Part shown: positions 1 through 7,618 of the stretch, in pieces | Numbering within the stretch: position 1 is the first letter of the stretch | How the letters are laid out: the number at the start of each line of letters is the position of its first letter | Assembly (NCBI RefSeq): GCF_014639315.1 | Contig: NZ_BMFY01000002.1 | Span: forward strand, 1-64,000 | Direction of reading: 5' to 3' | Length of the DNA stretch: 64,000 nt | From: Sediminivirga luteola | GTDB taxonomy: Bacteria; Actinomycetota; Actinomycetes; Actinomycetales; Brevibacteriaceae | The notes under the pieces: generated by a model | The model's input: the letters and a program-made list of their open reading frames with translations, nothing else | Databases searched by the model: none | What the model was told of the DNA's origin: nothing | Made by a program: the position numbers and the translations under genes

Positions 1-1
1 G

Positions 2-415
2 ATGTCACCTATCGGTGCGGCAGTCCCTTCGTCCTCTGAATCGGAACCGCTTCTGCATTCTCTGATGGATCACCGTGACCGCAGCCTGGTAGTCCCTGAC
101 CCGGCACATGTCGTCCACGCGGCCCGCATGCGCTACGAATTCCAGATCACACTCGAAGAACTATTGACCTATCGGGAACAGGAGGTCCTTGGCCTGCGCT
201 ACGGCTTCCACGGAGAGGAATATACGCTCGAGGCAGTCGGCGCGCGGTTCAGCGTCACTCGAGAACGGATTCGCCAGATCCAGAAGCAGGCGCTTGAAAA
301 ACTCGCTGCTGCGACCACACACCAGGCTGCGGATATGCCTGCTCCACCGGAAGCGGGAACGAATGCGGATCGTCCCTCCGGAACTCGTGAATCGGTTGGT
401 CTGGCTCCTTCATAG
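2..415 (+). CDS. Sigma-70 region 4 (RpoD-type C-terminal) protein, possibly cut by window edge
   Basis: The 137-residue frame contains a clear sigma-70 region 4.2 helix-turn-helix at about residues 53-100: LTYREQEVLGLRYGF followed by TLEAVGARFSVTRERIRQIQ. This part of a sigma factor contacts the -35 element. No region 2 or 3 is visible, and the reading frame begins at the window edge. It is either the tail of a longer sigma factor or a free-standing region-4 protein. The residue after RIRQI is Q where group-1 sigma factors usually have E. The last 35 residues are low-complexity and not conserved-looking. The domain call is firm; whether the ATG at position 2 is the true start cannot be decided. 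Confidence 0.75.
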   Translation: MSPIGAAVPSSSESEPLLHSLMDHRDRSLVVPDPAHVVHAARMRYEFQITLEELLTYREQEVLGLRYGFHGEEYTLEAVGARFSVTRERIRQIQKQALEKLAAATTHQAADMPAPPEAGTNADRPSGTRESVGLAPS

Positions 416-501
416 GCGTGGCGGCCTCTGCTCAGCGGACACATGATGGTCCCGTGAGCCAGCTCAAGCAGTTACATCCGATACGTATGACAGGAGGACC
501 C

Positions 502-729
502 GTGCGGCTCAACAGCAAGGGACAGGTCACGATCCCCGCGAACCTCCGGCGGCAGTTCGGCTTCGTGGAAGGTGACGAGGTCGACGTCGTCGCAGAGGAT
601 GGTCAGTTGCGGATCGTTCACCGGGAGGCTGGAAAGAGCACTGGCGCCCGGATTGTCGGCAAGATGCGAGGACGCGCGACCACGGAGATGACAACAGACG
701 AACTCATGGATCTTCTCCGTGGCGATTAA
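502..729 (+). CDS. VapB-like antitoxin, AbrB/SpoVT DNA-binding fold
   Basis: About 75 residues. The N-terminal half is a typical swapped-hairpin AbrB domain (LNSKGQVTIPANLRRQFGF, then GDEVDV). Such small proteins are usually antitoxins that bind the toxin with their C-terminus and the operon promoter with the AbrB fold. The frame is open from 418, but AGGAGG at 492-497 lies four bases before GTG 502, which fits better than the upstream GTG 418 or ATG 487. The C-terminus (ATTEMTTDELMDLLRGD) looks like a VapB toxin-binding tail. The stop overlaps the start of a PIN-domain remnant by 11 bases, the usual vapBC arrangement. Confidence 0.75.
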   Translation: MRLNSKGQVTIPANLRRQFGFVEGDEVDVVAEDGQLRIVHREAGKSTGARIVGKMRGRATTEMTTDELMDLLRGD

Positions 730-813
730 CGCGGCTGCCGCTCTCGTCGATTCGAACGTCCTCCTGGACACCCTCACCGAGGATCCAGTCTGGGCCGGGT
801 GGTCGGCTGACAC
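719..813 (+). pseudogene. Truncated VapC-type PIN-domain toxin remnant
   Basis: A GTG start at 719 overlaps the antitoxin stop and opens a frame reading AALVDSNVLLDTLTEDPVW, then AGWSAD. This is the first strand and helix of a VapC PIN RNase, including the first catalytic aspartate (VDSN). Homology ends about residue 30, where the frame runs antisense into the 3' end of tadA. The three other acidic PIN residues are absent, so no active toxin can be made. The frame stays open for 223 codons, but the rest is shadow of tadA. A deletion that fused a vapBC operon to the tadA end is the simplest explanation. Confidence 0.7.
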
Positions 814-1278
814 TCACCGCAGCCGGTCGAAGAAATCCCCGAGCAGGGCCGCACATTCCTCGGAGCGAACTCCGGCGATGACCTCCGGCCGGTGCAGGGC
901 ACCGCGGTCGCGCAGCACGTCCCAGCGGGAGCCCACCGCGCCGGCCTTCTCGTCCCAGGCGCCGAAGACCAGGCGGTCCATCCGGGCCTGCCCGATCGCG
1001 CCGGCGCACATGGCGCACGGCTCCAGCGTCACCGCCAGAGCACAGCCGTCCAGGCGCCAGCGCCCAAGCGACGCCGCCGCCTGCCGCATCGCGACGATCT
1101 CCGCATGGCCCGTGGGGTCGCGGTCGACCTCGCGCCGGTTCACCCCGCGCCCGATGACGGTGCCTGATTCCAGCTCCACCACCACCGCGCCGACCGGGAC
1201 GTCACCCGTGGCCTGCGCCTCGCGGGCAAGCTCCAGCGCCTGCCCGATCCAGTCGCGTTCCCGGCGCCCGGGCTTCAG
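814..1278 (-). CDS. tadA: tRNA-specific adenosine-34 deaminase
   Basis: Converts A34 to inosine in the anticodon of tRNA-Arg(ACG). The zinc motifs are present: HAEIVAMR (zinc His plus catalytic Glu) and PCAMCAGAI (two zinc Cys). The first ATG/GTG/TTG codon in frame is GTG 1185, but that would delete the conserved N-terminus (ERDWIGQALELAREAQATGD, then VPVGAV). In this frame the only start-like codon upstream is CTG at 1278-1276. It overlaps the TGA of the upstream gene, and GGAGG at 1290-1286 stands seven bases before it. I therefore place the start at this CTG, giving about 154 residues, normal for TadA. The gene is translationally coupled to its partner gene. Confidence 0.85.
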   Translation of the reverse strand: MKPGRRERDWIGQALELAREAQATGDVPVGAVVVELESGTVIGRGVNRREVDRDPTGHAEIVAMRQAAASLGRWRLDGCALAVTLEPCAMCAGAIGQARMDRLVFGAWDEKAGAVGSRWDVLRDRGALHRPEVIAGVRSEECAALLGDFFDRLR

Positions 1279-1871
1279 CGGACCGCCTCCAGCTGCTCGG
1301 CGAAACCGACCGCTTCGCCGATGTGCGCCACCACGCGTGCCGGATCCGAGGAGTGCAGCGCCACCTGCTCCAGCAGCTCCTCCTGGCTGATCCCGCGGTC
1401 GGCGAAGATATCGGCGTCGCCGGCCCAGCCCGGCGACGGAGGCGGCACGGCGCCGCCGTCGAGTTCGCTCTCAGGATCGGCGTCCTCATCGGCTACCCCA
1501 GCACCCTCACCGGAGCCCTGCTCGCCCTCGTCCGCGCCGTCCTCCTCGAACTCCTCCGGCTCTTCCTCGTCGCGGCGGGCCAGCAGCTCGGGCCGGTTCA
1601 GGTACTCCGCGAACAGCTCGCCGAAGGGGCTCTCCGCCGCCGCATCGGCGTCCGAGAGGAACACCCGCAGCTCCTCGTCCTCGCAGAACAGCCGTACCAG
1701 GCCGAACCAGTCGTCCTCGTGCTCGATCACGGCGAGCGCCTCACCCTCGGGGTCGCTCACCGACCGCATGACCTCCGCGAGGTCCTCCAGCGTCGCGTAG
1801 TCCCGCACGTCCAGGTCCAGGGCCCGCCATTCACCCTCGGCCAGAGTGAGGATCTCCGTGAAGTACGACAT
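1275..1871 (-). CDS. TadA-associated protein (actinobacterial family of unknown function)
   Basis: 198 residues. The N-terminus ([20 protein letters not shown]) and the pattern [20 protein letters not shown] match the actinobacterial family found next to tadA and named only for that position. A very acidic low-complexity insert spans about residues 100-140. It is followed by a short C-terminal segment with [19 protein letters not shown]. Its stop overlaps the proposed tadA start, so the two are probably expressed together. No catalytic motif or membrane segment is visible. The molecular role is unknown; help with TadA folding or tRNA binding would be a guess. Confidence 0.75.
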   Translation of the reverse strand: MSYFTEILTLAEGEWRALDLDVRDYATLEDLAEVMRSVSDPEGEALAVIEHEDDWFGLVRLFCEDEELRVFLSDADAAAESPFGELFAEYLNRPELLARRDEEEPEEFEEDGADEGEQGSGEGAGVADEDADPESELDGGAVPPPSPGWAGDADIFADRGISQEELLEQVALHSSDPARVVAHIGEAVGFAEQLEAVR

Positions 1872-2061
1872 ACCCGTATTCTCGCCGAAACGACCGCCGG
1901 ATTTCCATAGTCATGCCTCCCGAGCACGCATCGTGACGCCCGCTCGCGGGCAACTCGGGGGCCAAGGTGCCGTGAGCTATCCCTGCGGGCGGTATCCGGC
2001 GTGCTCGACACCTCACGCCGAGCGCTGCCCCGGCCGGGTCGCTCACGGTAGATTCGTATCC

Positions 2062-2700
2062 ATGCACCTCCATGTCGCGGACCACCCGCTCATCACGCAC
2101 AAGCTCACCGTCCTGCGCGACGAGCGGACGGACTCCCCCACCTTCCGCCGCCTCACCGAGGAACTCGTCACCCTGCTGGCCTACGAGGCCACGCGGGACG
2201 TGCGGGTGGAGGAACGGCAGATCCGCACGCCGGTCGGCCCGCACACCGGCGCTCGCATCGCCTCGCCCCGGCCGATGGTGGTGCCGATCCTCCGCGCCGG
2301 CCTGGGCATGCTCGAGGGCATGACGCGCCTGCTGCCCACCGCCGAGGTCGGTTTCCTCGGCATGGTCCGGAACGAGGAGACCCTCGAGATCAGCACCTAC
2401 GCCGAGCGGCTCCCGGACGACCTGACCGGGCGTCAGGTGTTCGTCGTCGACCCGATGCTCGCCACCGGCGGCACTCTCGTGGAGGCGATCAACTTCCTGC
2501 TCAAACGGGGCGCCCGCGACGTCGTAGCCGTCTGCCTGGTCGCCGCGCCCGAAGGCGTGGAGACCGTCCGTCGCGAACTCGACGACCGCGCCGATGTCCG
2601 CGTCGTCACCGCGGCACTGGACGAGGGGCTCAACGACTCGGGCTACATCGTCCCGGGCCTCGGCGATGCAGGGGACCGCCTCTACGGCCTCACCGACTGA
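2062..2700 (+). CDS. upp: Uracil phosphoribosyltransferase
   Basis: Makes UMP from uracil and PRPP in pyrimidine salvage. The 212-residue protein has the family length. It carries the PRPP loop [12 protein letters not shown] at residues 129-140, the upstream [10 protein letters not shown] segment, and the uracil-binding C-terminal [20 protein letters not shown]. The frame is open from 1846, but homology begins at ATG 2062 ([20 protein letters not shown]). It is divergent from the tadA pair, with about 190 bases between them. Confidence 0.95.
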   Translation: MHLHVADHPLITHKLTVLRDERTDSPTFRRLTEELVTLLAYEATRDVRVEERQIRTPVGPHTGARIASPRPMVVPILRAGLGMLEGMTRLLPTAEVGFLGMVRNEETLEISTYAERLPDDLTGRQVFVVDPMLATGGTLVEAINFLLKRGARDVVAVCLVAAPEGVETVRRELDDRADVRVVTAALDEGLNDSGYIVPGLGDAGDRLYGLTD

Positions 2701-3007
2701 GGAACCCGCCAGCCCGGCGGCGTCACATAGCGTCATATTCCGCGCCGGGCTGATCACCGCTATTGTGCTCGCCAGCACGGATGGCGAATAATGACAGGCG
2801 TGAACACGGCAGAACGAATGCGCAGCCGACCGACGCTCCGGCACATGCCCGGCGTCTGTTGTTGTCTCTAGGAGCACACCGCCGACACCGGAAAGCCCCG
2901 GCGCGGATGCGCCCGCAGCAGCAGACGAGATCGCATACCGATCGGCGCATCCACGGTCAGAACCACTAAGAGACCAGCCCTCGCATTCGTTCGCATAAGG
3001 AGCCACC
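2701..3007 (+). other. 307-base gap between upp and the winged-helix gene; weak promoter candidate
   Basis: No protein-coding or RNA gene was recognised. A possible sigma-70-like promoter is TTGTGC at 2763-2768 with AATAAT at 2787-2792, spaced 18 bases. If real, it would leave a leader of about 210 bases before the next gene. AAGGAG at 2997-3002 is the ribosome-binding site of that gene. The short repeat CGTCA occurs twice near 2720-2736. No stable hairpin stands out. Confidence 0.3.
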
Positions 3008-3787
3008 ATGACCTCCCTGCCCGCCCGTCCCGCACACCCCCGCTCGGCCAGTTCCACCCGCCGCGGCGGCCTGCGCGCCCCGCTCACCCCCGTCGCCGAT
3101 GCGCAGAACGCACCGCACACGCTGGCCCCCGGCGGAGTGACGCCCGGTCCCCGCGCGGCCCGCGGCATCATCCTCTATGTCGGGCTCGATGAGGCTAAAG
3201 CCGCCGAGGACGGCACCAACCTGGCGGCGGTCGCCCAGGAGCTCCAGCGTTACGCCAACGAACTCGCCTCCCGAGCGGAGACCCAGGCCGTCATCGCCCT
3301 GGCCCCGGAAGGCCCCGGCCGCGACATCGACGCCGTGCGCGCCGTCGTCTCCGGCTCCCCGGCCGCCACCGGCAAGCCCGCCGCCGCGCACGGCCCGGTC
3401 CGTTCCCGTATCCCCACCCGCGTGCAGGCGCCGGCGCTGCGGCCGCAGCAGGACCCCGCGACCGGGCTGCTGGTGGACGCACCGCGCCGCGAGGTGCACA
3501 TCGACGGCACCCCGGTGTCCCTGACCCACAAGGAATTCGACCTCCTCACCTATCTGATCTCCCATGAGGGCGAGACCATCAGCCGCGAAACCCTGATCGA
3601 GGCGCTCTGGTCCGACAGCCCTGAGGGCGAAGCCCCGACGGTCCGCACCATCGATGTGCACATCCGCCGTCTCCGCGGTCGCCTGGGCACCTACTCGTCC
3701 GTGGTGCGTACCATCCGCGGCGGCGGCTATCGCTACGACGCGCATCCCGACGTCACGTTCTGGAAGGCCACCGCCCGCTCCGTCTGA
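3008..3787 (+). CDS. Winged-helix (OmpR/PhoB-type) DNA-binding transcriptional regulator
   Basis: 259 residues. The C-terminal domain at about 153-244 is a Trans_reg_C fold: LTHKEFDLLTYLISHEGETI, LIEALW, TVRTIDVHIRRLRGRLG and VRTIRGGGYRYD. There is no receiver domain; no phospho-acceptor aspartate context was found. Residues 50-115 (GIILYVGLDEAKAAEDG and AVIALAPEGPG) look folded but are not assigned. A proline/arginine-rich linker follows. ATG 3008 is preceded by AAGGAG at good spacing. Target genes are unknown; it stands alone. Confidence 0.8.
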   Translation: MTSLPARPAHPRSASSTRRGGLRAPLTPVADAQNAPHTLAPGGVTPGPRAARGIILYVGLDEAKAAEDGTNLAAVAQELQRYANELASRAETQAVIALAPEGPGRDIDAVRAVVSGSPAATGKPAAAHGPVRSRIPTRVQAPALRPQQDPATGLLVDAPRREVHIDGTPVSLTHKEFDLLTYLISHEGETISRETLIEALWSDSPEGEAPTVRTIDVHIRRLRGRLGTYSSVVRTIRGGGYRYDAHPDVTFWKATARSV

Positions 3788-3974
3788 GCGCCCCGGCCGC
3801 CGGGAAACCGGCGAACGACGAAGCGTCCCCGGCTCCCGGCTGAGCATCGCCGGGATGCGTGTCACACCCGCCCGGGCCCGCAGCGTGCTGTCACCATTCC
3901 GACAGATTCCGCCGCTATCGTGGTGGCCTGATCGTGTCGGGATGACTGTGAACGAAAGGCGCTGCACGAAGCAC

Positions 3975-5024
3975 ATGGCGAATGCCCCATACGGCCGGCC
4001 GCACGGGCCACGCCCCACGCACGCACACCGGGCCGGCGGACGCCGCCCCGTCCGCCGGAAGAAGCACAAGGGCTATCTGACCCTCGTCGCGGGCCTGCTG
4101 CTGGCGGTTTTCTTCGCAGCGCACCGGATCATCCCCACCGACCGCGGCATCGCGCTCGTGATCGAATCAGCCCTGCCCTGGTTCGGGGTTCTGATCGTGC
4201 CGCTCGCCCTCGTCGCGCTCTTCCGGCTCTCCTGGGTGGCCGGCATCGGCGTGCTCATTCCCGCACTGGTCTGGGGCTCCATGTTCGGCACGCAGCTCCT
4301 TCCCCGGCAGGACGAGACCGCGGCGCCGGACCTCACCATCGCCACTCAGAACGTCGGCGCCCGCCTGCCGCAGCCCACCGCCACAGCGGACCGGCTCATC
4401 GCAGCCGACCCGGACATCGTCACGGTCCAGGAGATCGAATCGCTCTCCGGGCAGATCATCCAGGAACGGCTGGGCTCCCACTACGAGCACGGGCGCGTGG
4501 TGGACACCATCGGGGTGTGGTCCCGGTATCCCATCGCCGAACCGCAGGAGGTGGATCTGGGTCTGGGCTGGCCGCGTGCCTTCCGCACGACCGTCAGCAC
4601 CGATGTCGGCACGGTCGCCTTCTACGCGGTGCACATGCCCTCGGTGCGTCCGGGCAGCGAGGCCACCCGCAACCGGGCCATCGTGCGGCTCACCGAGGTG
4701 CTCGCGGCCGACAGCGCCGAGCGGATCGTCCTGGCCGGGGACCTCAATGCCGCCACCACCGACCGGTACTTCGATCTGCTCGATGACCAGCTGCTGGACT
4801 CCCGCCAGCACGTCGGCGGCGGCTTCGGGTTCACCTGGCCGGGAATCTTCCCGGTCACCCGGCTGGATCACGTGATGGTGCGCGGATTCACCCCGCTCAC
4901 CGATGAGGTCCTCGGCCGCGGGACAAGCGACCACCGGGCCGTGATCGTGGGCCTGGCCGACGGCGGGCCGGACACCGCCGGTGAGGACACGGGCGCCGAC
5001 GACACCGGGGACGCCGACGGCTGA
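3975..5024 (+). CDS. Membrane-anchored endonuclease/exonuclease/phosphatase-family protein
   Basis: About 349 residues. After a basic N-terminus come three predicted membrane helices (about residues 35-115). An outward EEP domain then shows TIATQNVGA, DIVTVQEIES, FYAVHMPS, RIVLAGDLNAATTD and TRLDHVMVRG followed by GTSDHRAV. These are the metal and catalytic positions of DNase I-like hydrolases. The substrate could be nucleic acid or a phosphorylated lipid or small molecule; the sequence does not tell. ATG 3942 is an alternative start, and neither has a strong ribosome-binding site. The C-terminus is acidic and low-complexity. Confidence 0.75.
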   Translation: MANAPYGRPHGPRPTHAHRAGGRRPVRRKKHKGYLTLVAGLLLAVFFAAHRIIPTDRGIALVIESALPWFGVLIVPLALVALFRLSWVAGIGVLIPALVWGSMFGTQLLPRQDETAAPDLTIATQNVGARLPQPTATADRLIAADPDIVTVQEIESLSGQIIQERLGSHYEHGRVVDTIGVWSRYPIAEPQEVDLGLGWPRAFRTTVSTDVGTVAFYAVHMPSVRPGSEATRNRAIVRLTEVLAADSAERIVLAGDLNAATTDRYFDLLDDQLLDSRQHVGGGFGFTWPGIFPVTRLDHVMVRGFTPLTDEVLGRGTSDHRAVIVGLADGGPDTAGEDTGADDTGDADG

Positions 5025-5171
5025 TCTGCGTTACCGCCTCGGCCTCGCTGCTGCCGCTCTCCAGCCGTACCCCGCCGCGCCGGCAGCTCGCCGGCGGGCC
5101 GAACGTCCCGAGAAGCCACGGCCGGCCAGCCGCCGGGCCGCGGCCGTGGGCCTTCGCGCCGCCGATGCCGT

Positions 5172-6368
5172 TCAGGCCGCGAGGCACGCCCCCGAGGAGA
5201 CAGGTGCCGTCTGCTCGGCGGCGTCCTCCAGGACGGGTGAGATCTCATCGAGGGTCAGGGCGTACCCAGTCTCATCGTCAGATTCCGAGCGGCCGAAGAC
5301 CAGGCCGATGACATCGCCGTCGGAGTCCAGCAACGGCCCGCCGGAGTTCCCCGGCCGGACGATCCCGCGCAGCGAGTAGATCTCCCGCGTGACTGTGTCC
5401 CGGTGGTAGATATCCAGCCCCCTGGCCTGCATGACATCGCGCACCCGGGACGGCGAGATGGTGTACGGCCCGTTCTCCGGGTAGCCGACGACGACGGAGT
5501 CCTGTCCCACTGCGGCGCGGTCACCCAGCGGCAGGGCCGGTGCCCCGAGGTCCGGCGCCCGCAGCACGGCGATGTCCCGGCCCGGATCGAAGGCGACGAT
5601 CTGCGCGTCATAAGGCCGTCCGACACCGCCGATCTGCACGCTGACATCCTCGGCACCGGCGACCACATGCGCGTTCGTCACGACGAGACCGTCCCGGTAG
5701 ACCCAGCCGGTCCCCTCCGAATCGTTGCGGCAGGCCGGGGCGCCAGCGTTCACTTTCAGCACGCTCTCGCGGACCTGCTGTCCCACCTCGGTTATCCGCG
5801 GATCCGGTTCGCCGACCCCGCGGATGATCTCCCGCTGCCCGGAGAACACCCGGGGGAAACGGTCCGCGCCGAATGCCTCCACGGCGGCGCCGAGAACGCG
5901 TTCGGAGGTCATCGGAGCCAGCCGGTCCAGGCCCGCCACGACGGAGGAACTCGCGACGACCCGGTTGACGTCCAGCATCGGCGTCGTCCGCACGAACCCG
6001 GCTGCCAGCCAGATGACCAGGAAATACGCCACCATCGAGGTGAGCGCTCCCAGCGCCGAGTCCGAGACCCGGGCGGGACCGTCCTCGCGGGTCCGGGAAC
6101 GGATGAACGCGCCCACATCGGCGAGGACCTTCCCGCCCAGGATACCGCCGAGGACCACCAGTGCCGCCGCGACCGCGCCGCTGACGTAGGGTTCCACCTG
6201 CAGGCGGCTGCCCAGCAGCCCGTGCACGATGGGGGCGAGCTGCATCGCCAGCAGCATGCCGAGCACGAATCCCGCGAAGCCTCCGGCGCTGATCAGGAAG
6301 CCCCGCCCCCAGCCCAGTGCCAGGAGGACGACAGCGCCCAGGAGGAGCGCGATGTCGGGAATGCTCAT
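5172..6368 (-). CDS. MarP-like membrane serine protease (CvpA-type membrane domain plus trypsin-like domain)
   Basis: 398 residues from ATG 6368. The first 160 residues contain about four membrane helices in a colicin-V-production-like (CvpA) arrangement. A periplasmic chymotrypsin-fold domain follows, with VVTNAHVVAG (His), DPGRDIAVL (Asp) and RPGNSGGPLL (Ser). This order is that of MarP, the acid-resistance protease of Mycobacterium. Two cysteines (PACRN near the domain start and GACLAA at the end) could form the disulfide known in MarP. Divergent from the aminotransferase gene. ATG 6401 and ATG/GTG codons just upstream are less likely because homology starts at MSIPDIALLL. Confidence 0.85.
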   Translation of the reverse strand: MSIPDIALLLGAVVLLALGWGRGFLISAGGFAGFVLGMLLAMQLAPIVHGLLGSRLQVEPYVSGAVAAALVVLGGILGGKVLADVGAFIRSRTREDGPARVSDSALGALTSMVAYFLVIWLAAGFVRTTPMLDVNRVVASSSVVAGLDRLAPMTSERVLGAAVEAFGADRFPRVFSGQREIIRGVGEPDPRITEVGQQVRESVLKVNAGAPACRNDSEGTGWVYRDGLVVTNAHVVAGAEDVSVQIGGVGRPYDAQIVAFDPGRDIAVLRAPDLGAPALPLGDRAAVGQDSVVVGYPENGPYTISPSRVRDVMQARGLDIYHRDTVTREIYSLRGIVRPGNSGGPLLDSDGDVIGLVFGRSESDDETGYALTLDEISPVLEDAAEQTAPVSSGACLAA

Positions 6369-6441
6369 GCGTGCCATTCTGGCGCACGCACCTGAGCACA
6401 ACCCTCAAGACGCCGCAGGAACAGGTGGAGACCGGCGCGCT

Positions 6442-7530
6442 ATGATCCGTAGCATGCGCATCCGCCCCGACCTCGCCCAGGCCGCCCGCTACGTCCCGGG
6501 GAAGTCGATCCCGGACGCCATCAAGCTTGCCAGCAACGAGAGCGCCTACGGCCCCCTTCCGAGCGTCGTCGCGGCTCTCACGGAGGAGGCCTCCGGCGCC
6601 AACCGGTATCCCGACCCGGCCGGGACGCTGCTGCGTGCACGGCTCGCCGCACGGGCGGGCCTGCAGCCGGAGAACGTCATGCTCGGCAACGGCTCGGTCT
6701 CGCTCTGTCTGCACCTGGTCCAGGCCACCTGCTCCCCCGGCGATGCGGTCGTCTTCGCCTGGCGCTCATTCGAGGCGTACCCGATCCTGGCGCGCACGGC
6801 GATGGCACGGGCCGAGCAGGTGCCGCTCGACGCCGGGGGCCGGCATGACCTGCCCGCGATGGCGCAGCGGATCGAGGAGCTCGAGGCAGCCGGCACCCGC
6901 GTGGGCCTGGTGTTCGTCTGCAATCCCAACAATCCCACCGGCACCGTCGTCCCGGACGAGGAGATCGACGCTTTCCTGGACCGGGTGCCGGACGACATCA
7001 CGGTCGTCCTGGACGAGGCCTACCGCGAGTTCAACGAGCAGGAGAGCGACGGCCTGCGGTACCTGAGCGGTCCTGCGGCGCGGCCCAACGTCGTGGTGCT
7101 GCGCACCTTCTCCAAGGCCTACGGGCTGGCGGGCCTGCGGGTGGGCTACGGATTCGCCGGCGAGCAGATCGTCGATGCCGTCTCCGCCGTGACGCTGCCC
7201 TTCAGCGTCACCTCGGTGGCCCAGCGCGCCGCCCTCGCCTCACTGGAGGACGATGCCTGGCCGGAACTGTCCGCCCGGGTCGAGGAGGTCCGGAGCGAAC
7301 GCGCGCGGCTCATCGCGGAACTGCGCGCGCTGGGCCTGCCGGTGCTGCCCTCTCAGGGCAACTTCGTATGGCTCGCCGAGGCCGAGCGCACGCCGGCGCT
7401 GGACGCCTTCCTGCACGCGCGCCGCCTCGTGGGCCGGGCGTTCCCGGAAGGCATGCGCCTGACCGTCTCCAGCCCCGCGGAGAACGACGCGCTCCTGGCC
7501 GCGCTACGCGACTGGGCCGCCGAACGCTGA
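6442..7530 (+). CDS. Class I/II PLP aminotransferase, HisC/Pat-like (histidinol-phosphate or aromatic amino acid)
   Basis: 362 residues. Family signatures are KLASNESAYGPLP, GNGSVSL, FVCNPNNPTGT, VLDEAYREF and the Schiff-base lysine in TFSKAYGLAGLRVGYG. Histidinol-phosphate aminotransferase and aromatic aminotransferase Pat share this fold, and sequence alone does not separate them. No his genes are adjacent, which slightly favours Pat or a general aromatic role. ATG 6442 has a GGTGGAG 11 bases upstream; ATG 6454 is an alternative giving MRIRPDLAQ. It is divergent from marP with a 73-base spacer that must hold both promoters. Confidence 0.85.
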   Translation: MIRSMRIRPDLAQAARYVPGKSIPDAIKLASNESAYGPLPSVVAALTEEASGANRYPDPAGTLLRARLAARAGLQPENVMLGNGSVSLCLHLVQATCSPGDAVVFAWRSFEAYPILARTAMARAEQVPLDAGGRHDLPAMAQRIEELEAAGTRVGLVFVCNPNNPTGTVVPDEEIDAFLDRVPDDITVVLDEAYREFNEQESDGLRYLSGPAARPNVVVLRTFSKAYGLAGLRVGYGFAGEQIVDAVSAVTLPFSVTSVAQRAALASLEDDAWPELSARVEEVRSERARLIAELRALGLPVLPSQGNFVWLAEAERTPALDAFLHARRLVGRAFPEGMRLTVSSPAENDALLAALRDWAAER

Positions 7531-7618
7531 ACAGGGAACCACCGGGGGCATCGCCTGGACGCTGCGGCTGCCGGCCCGGAGGACCTCTCCGCGAGCACGC
7601 CGGGCCAAGCGCAAAGGC

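Noticed and set aside
814-1390. Open frame from 719 continuing 190 codons on the plus strand past the VapC fragment
   Set aside because: After residue 30 it is antisense to tadA with Arg/Ser/Pro-rich shadow composition and no PIN residues.
1831-3171. 446-codon minus-strand frame across upp and its spacer
   Set aside because: It runs antisense through upp, and the rest in the spacer shows no family pattern or ribosome-binding site.
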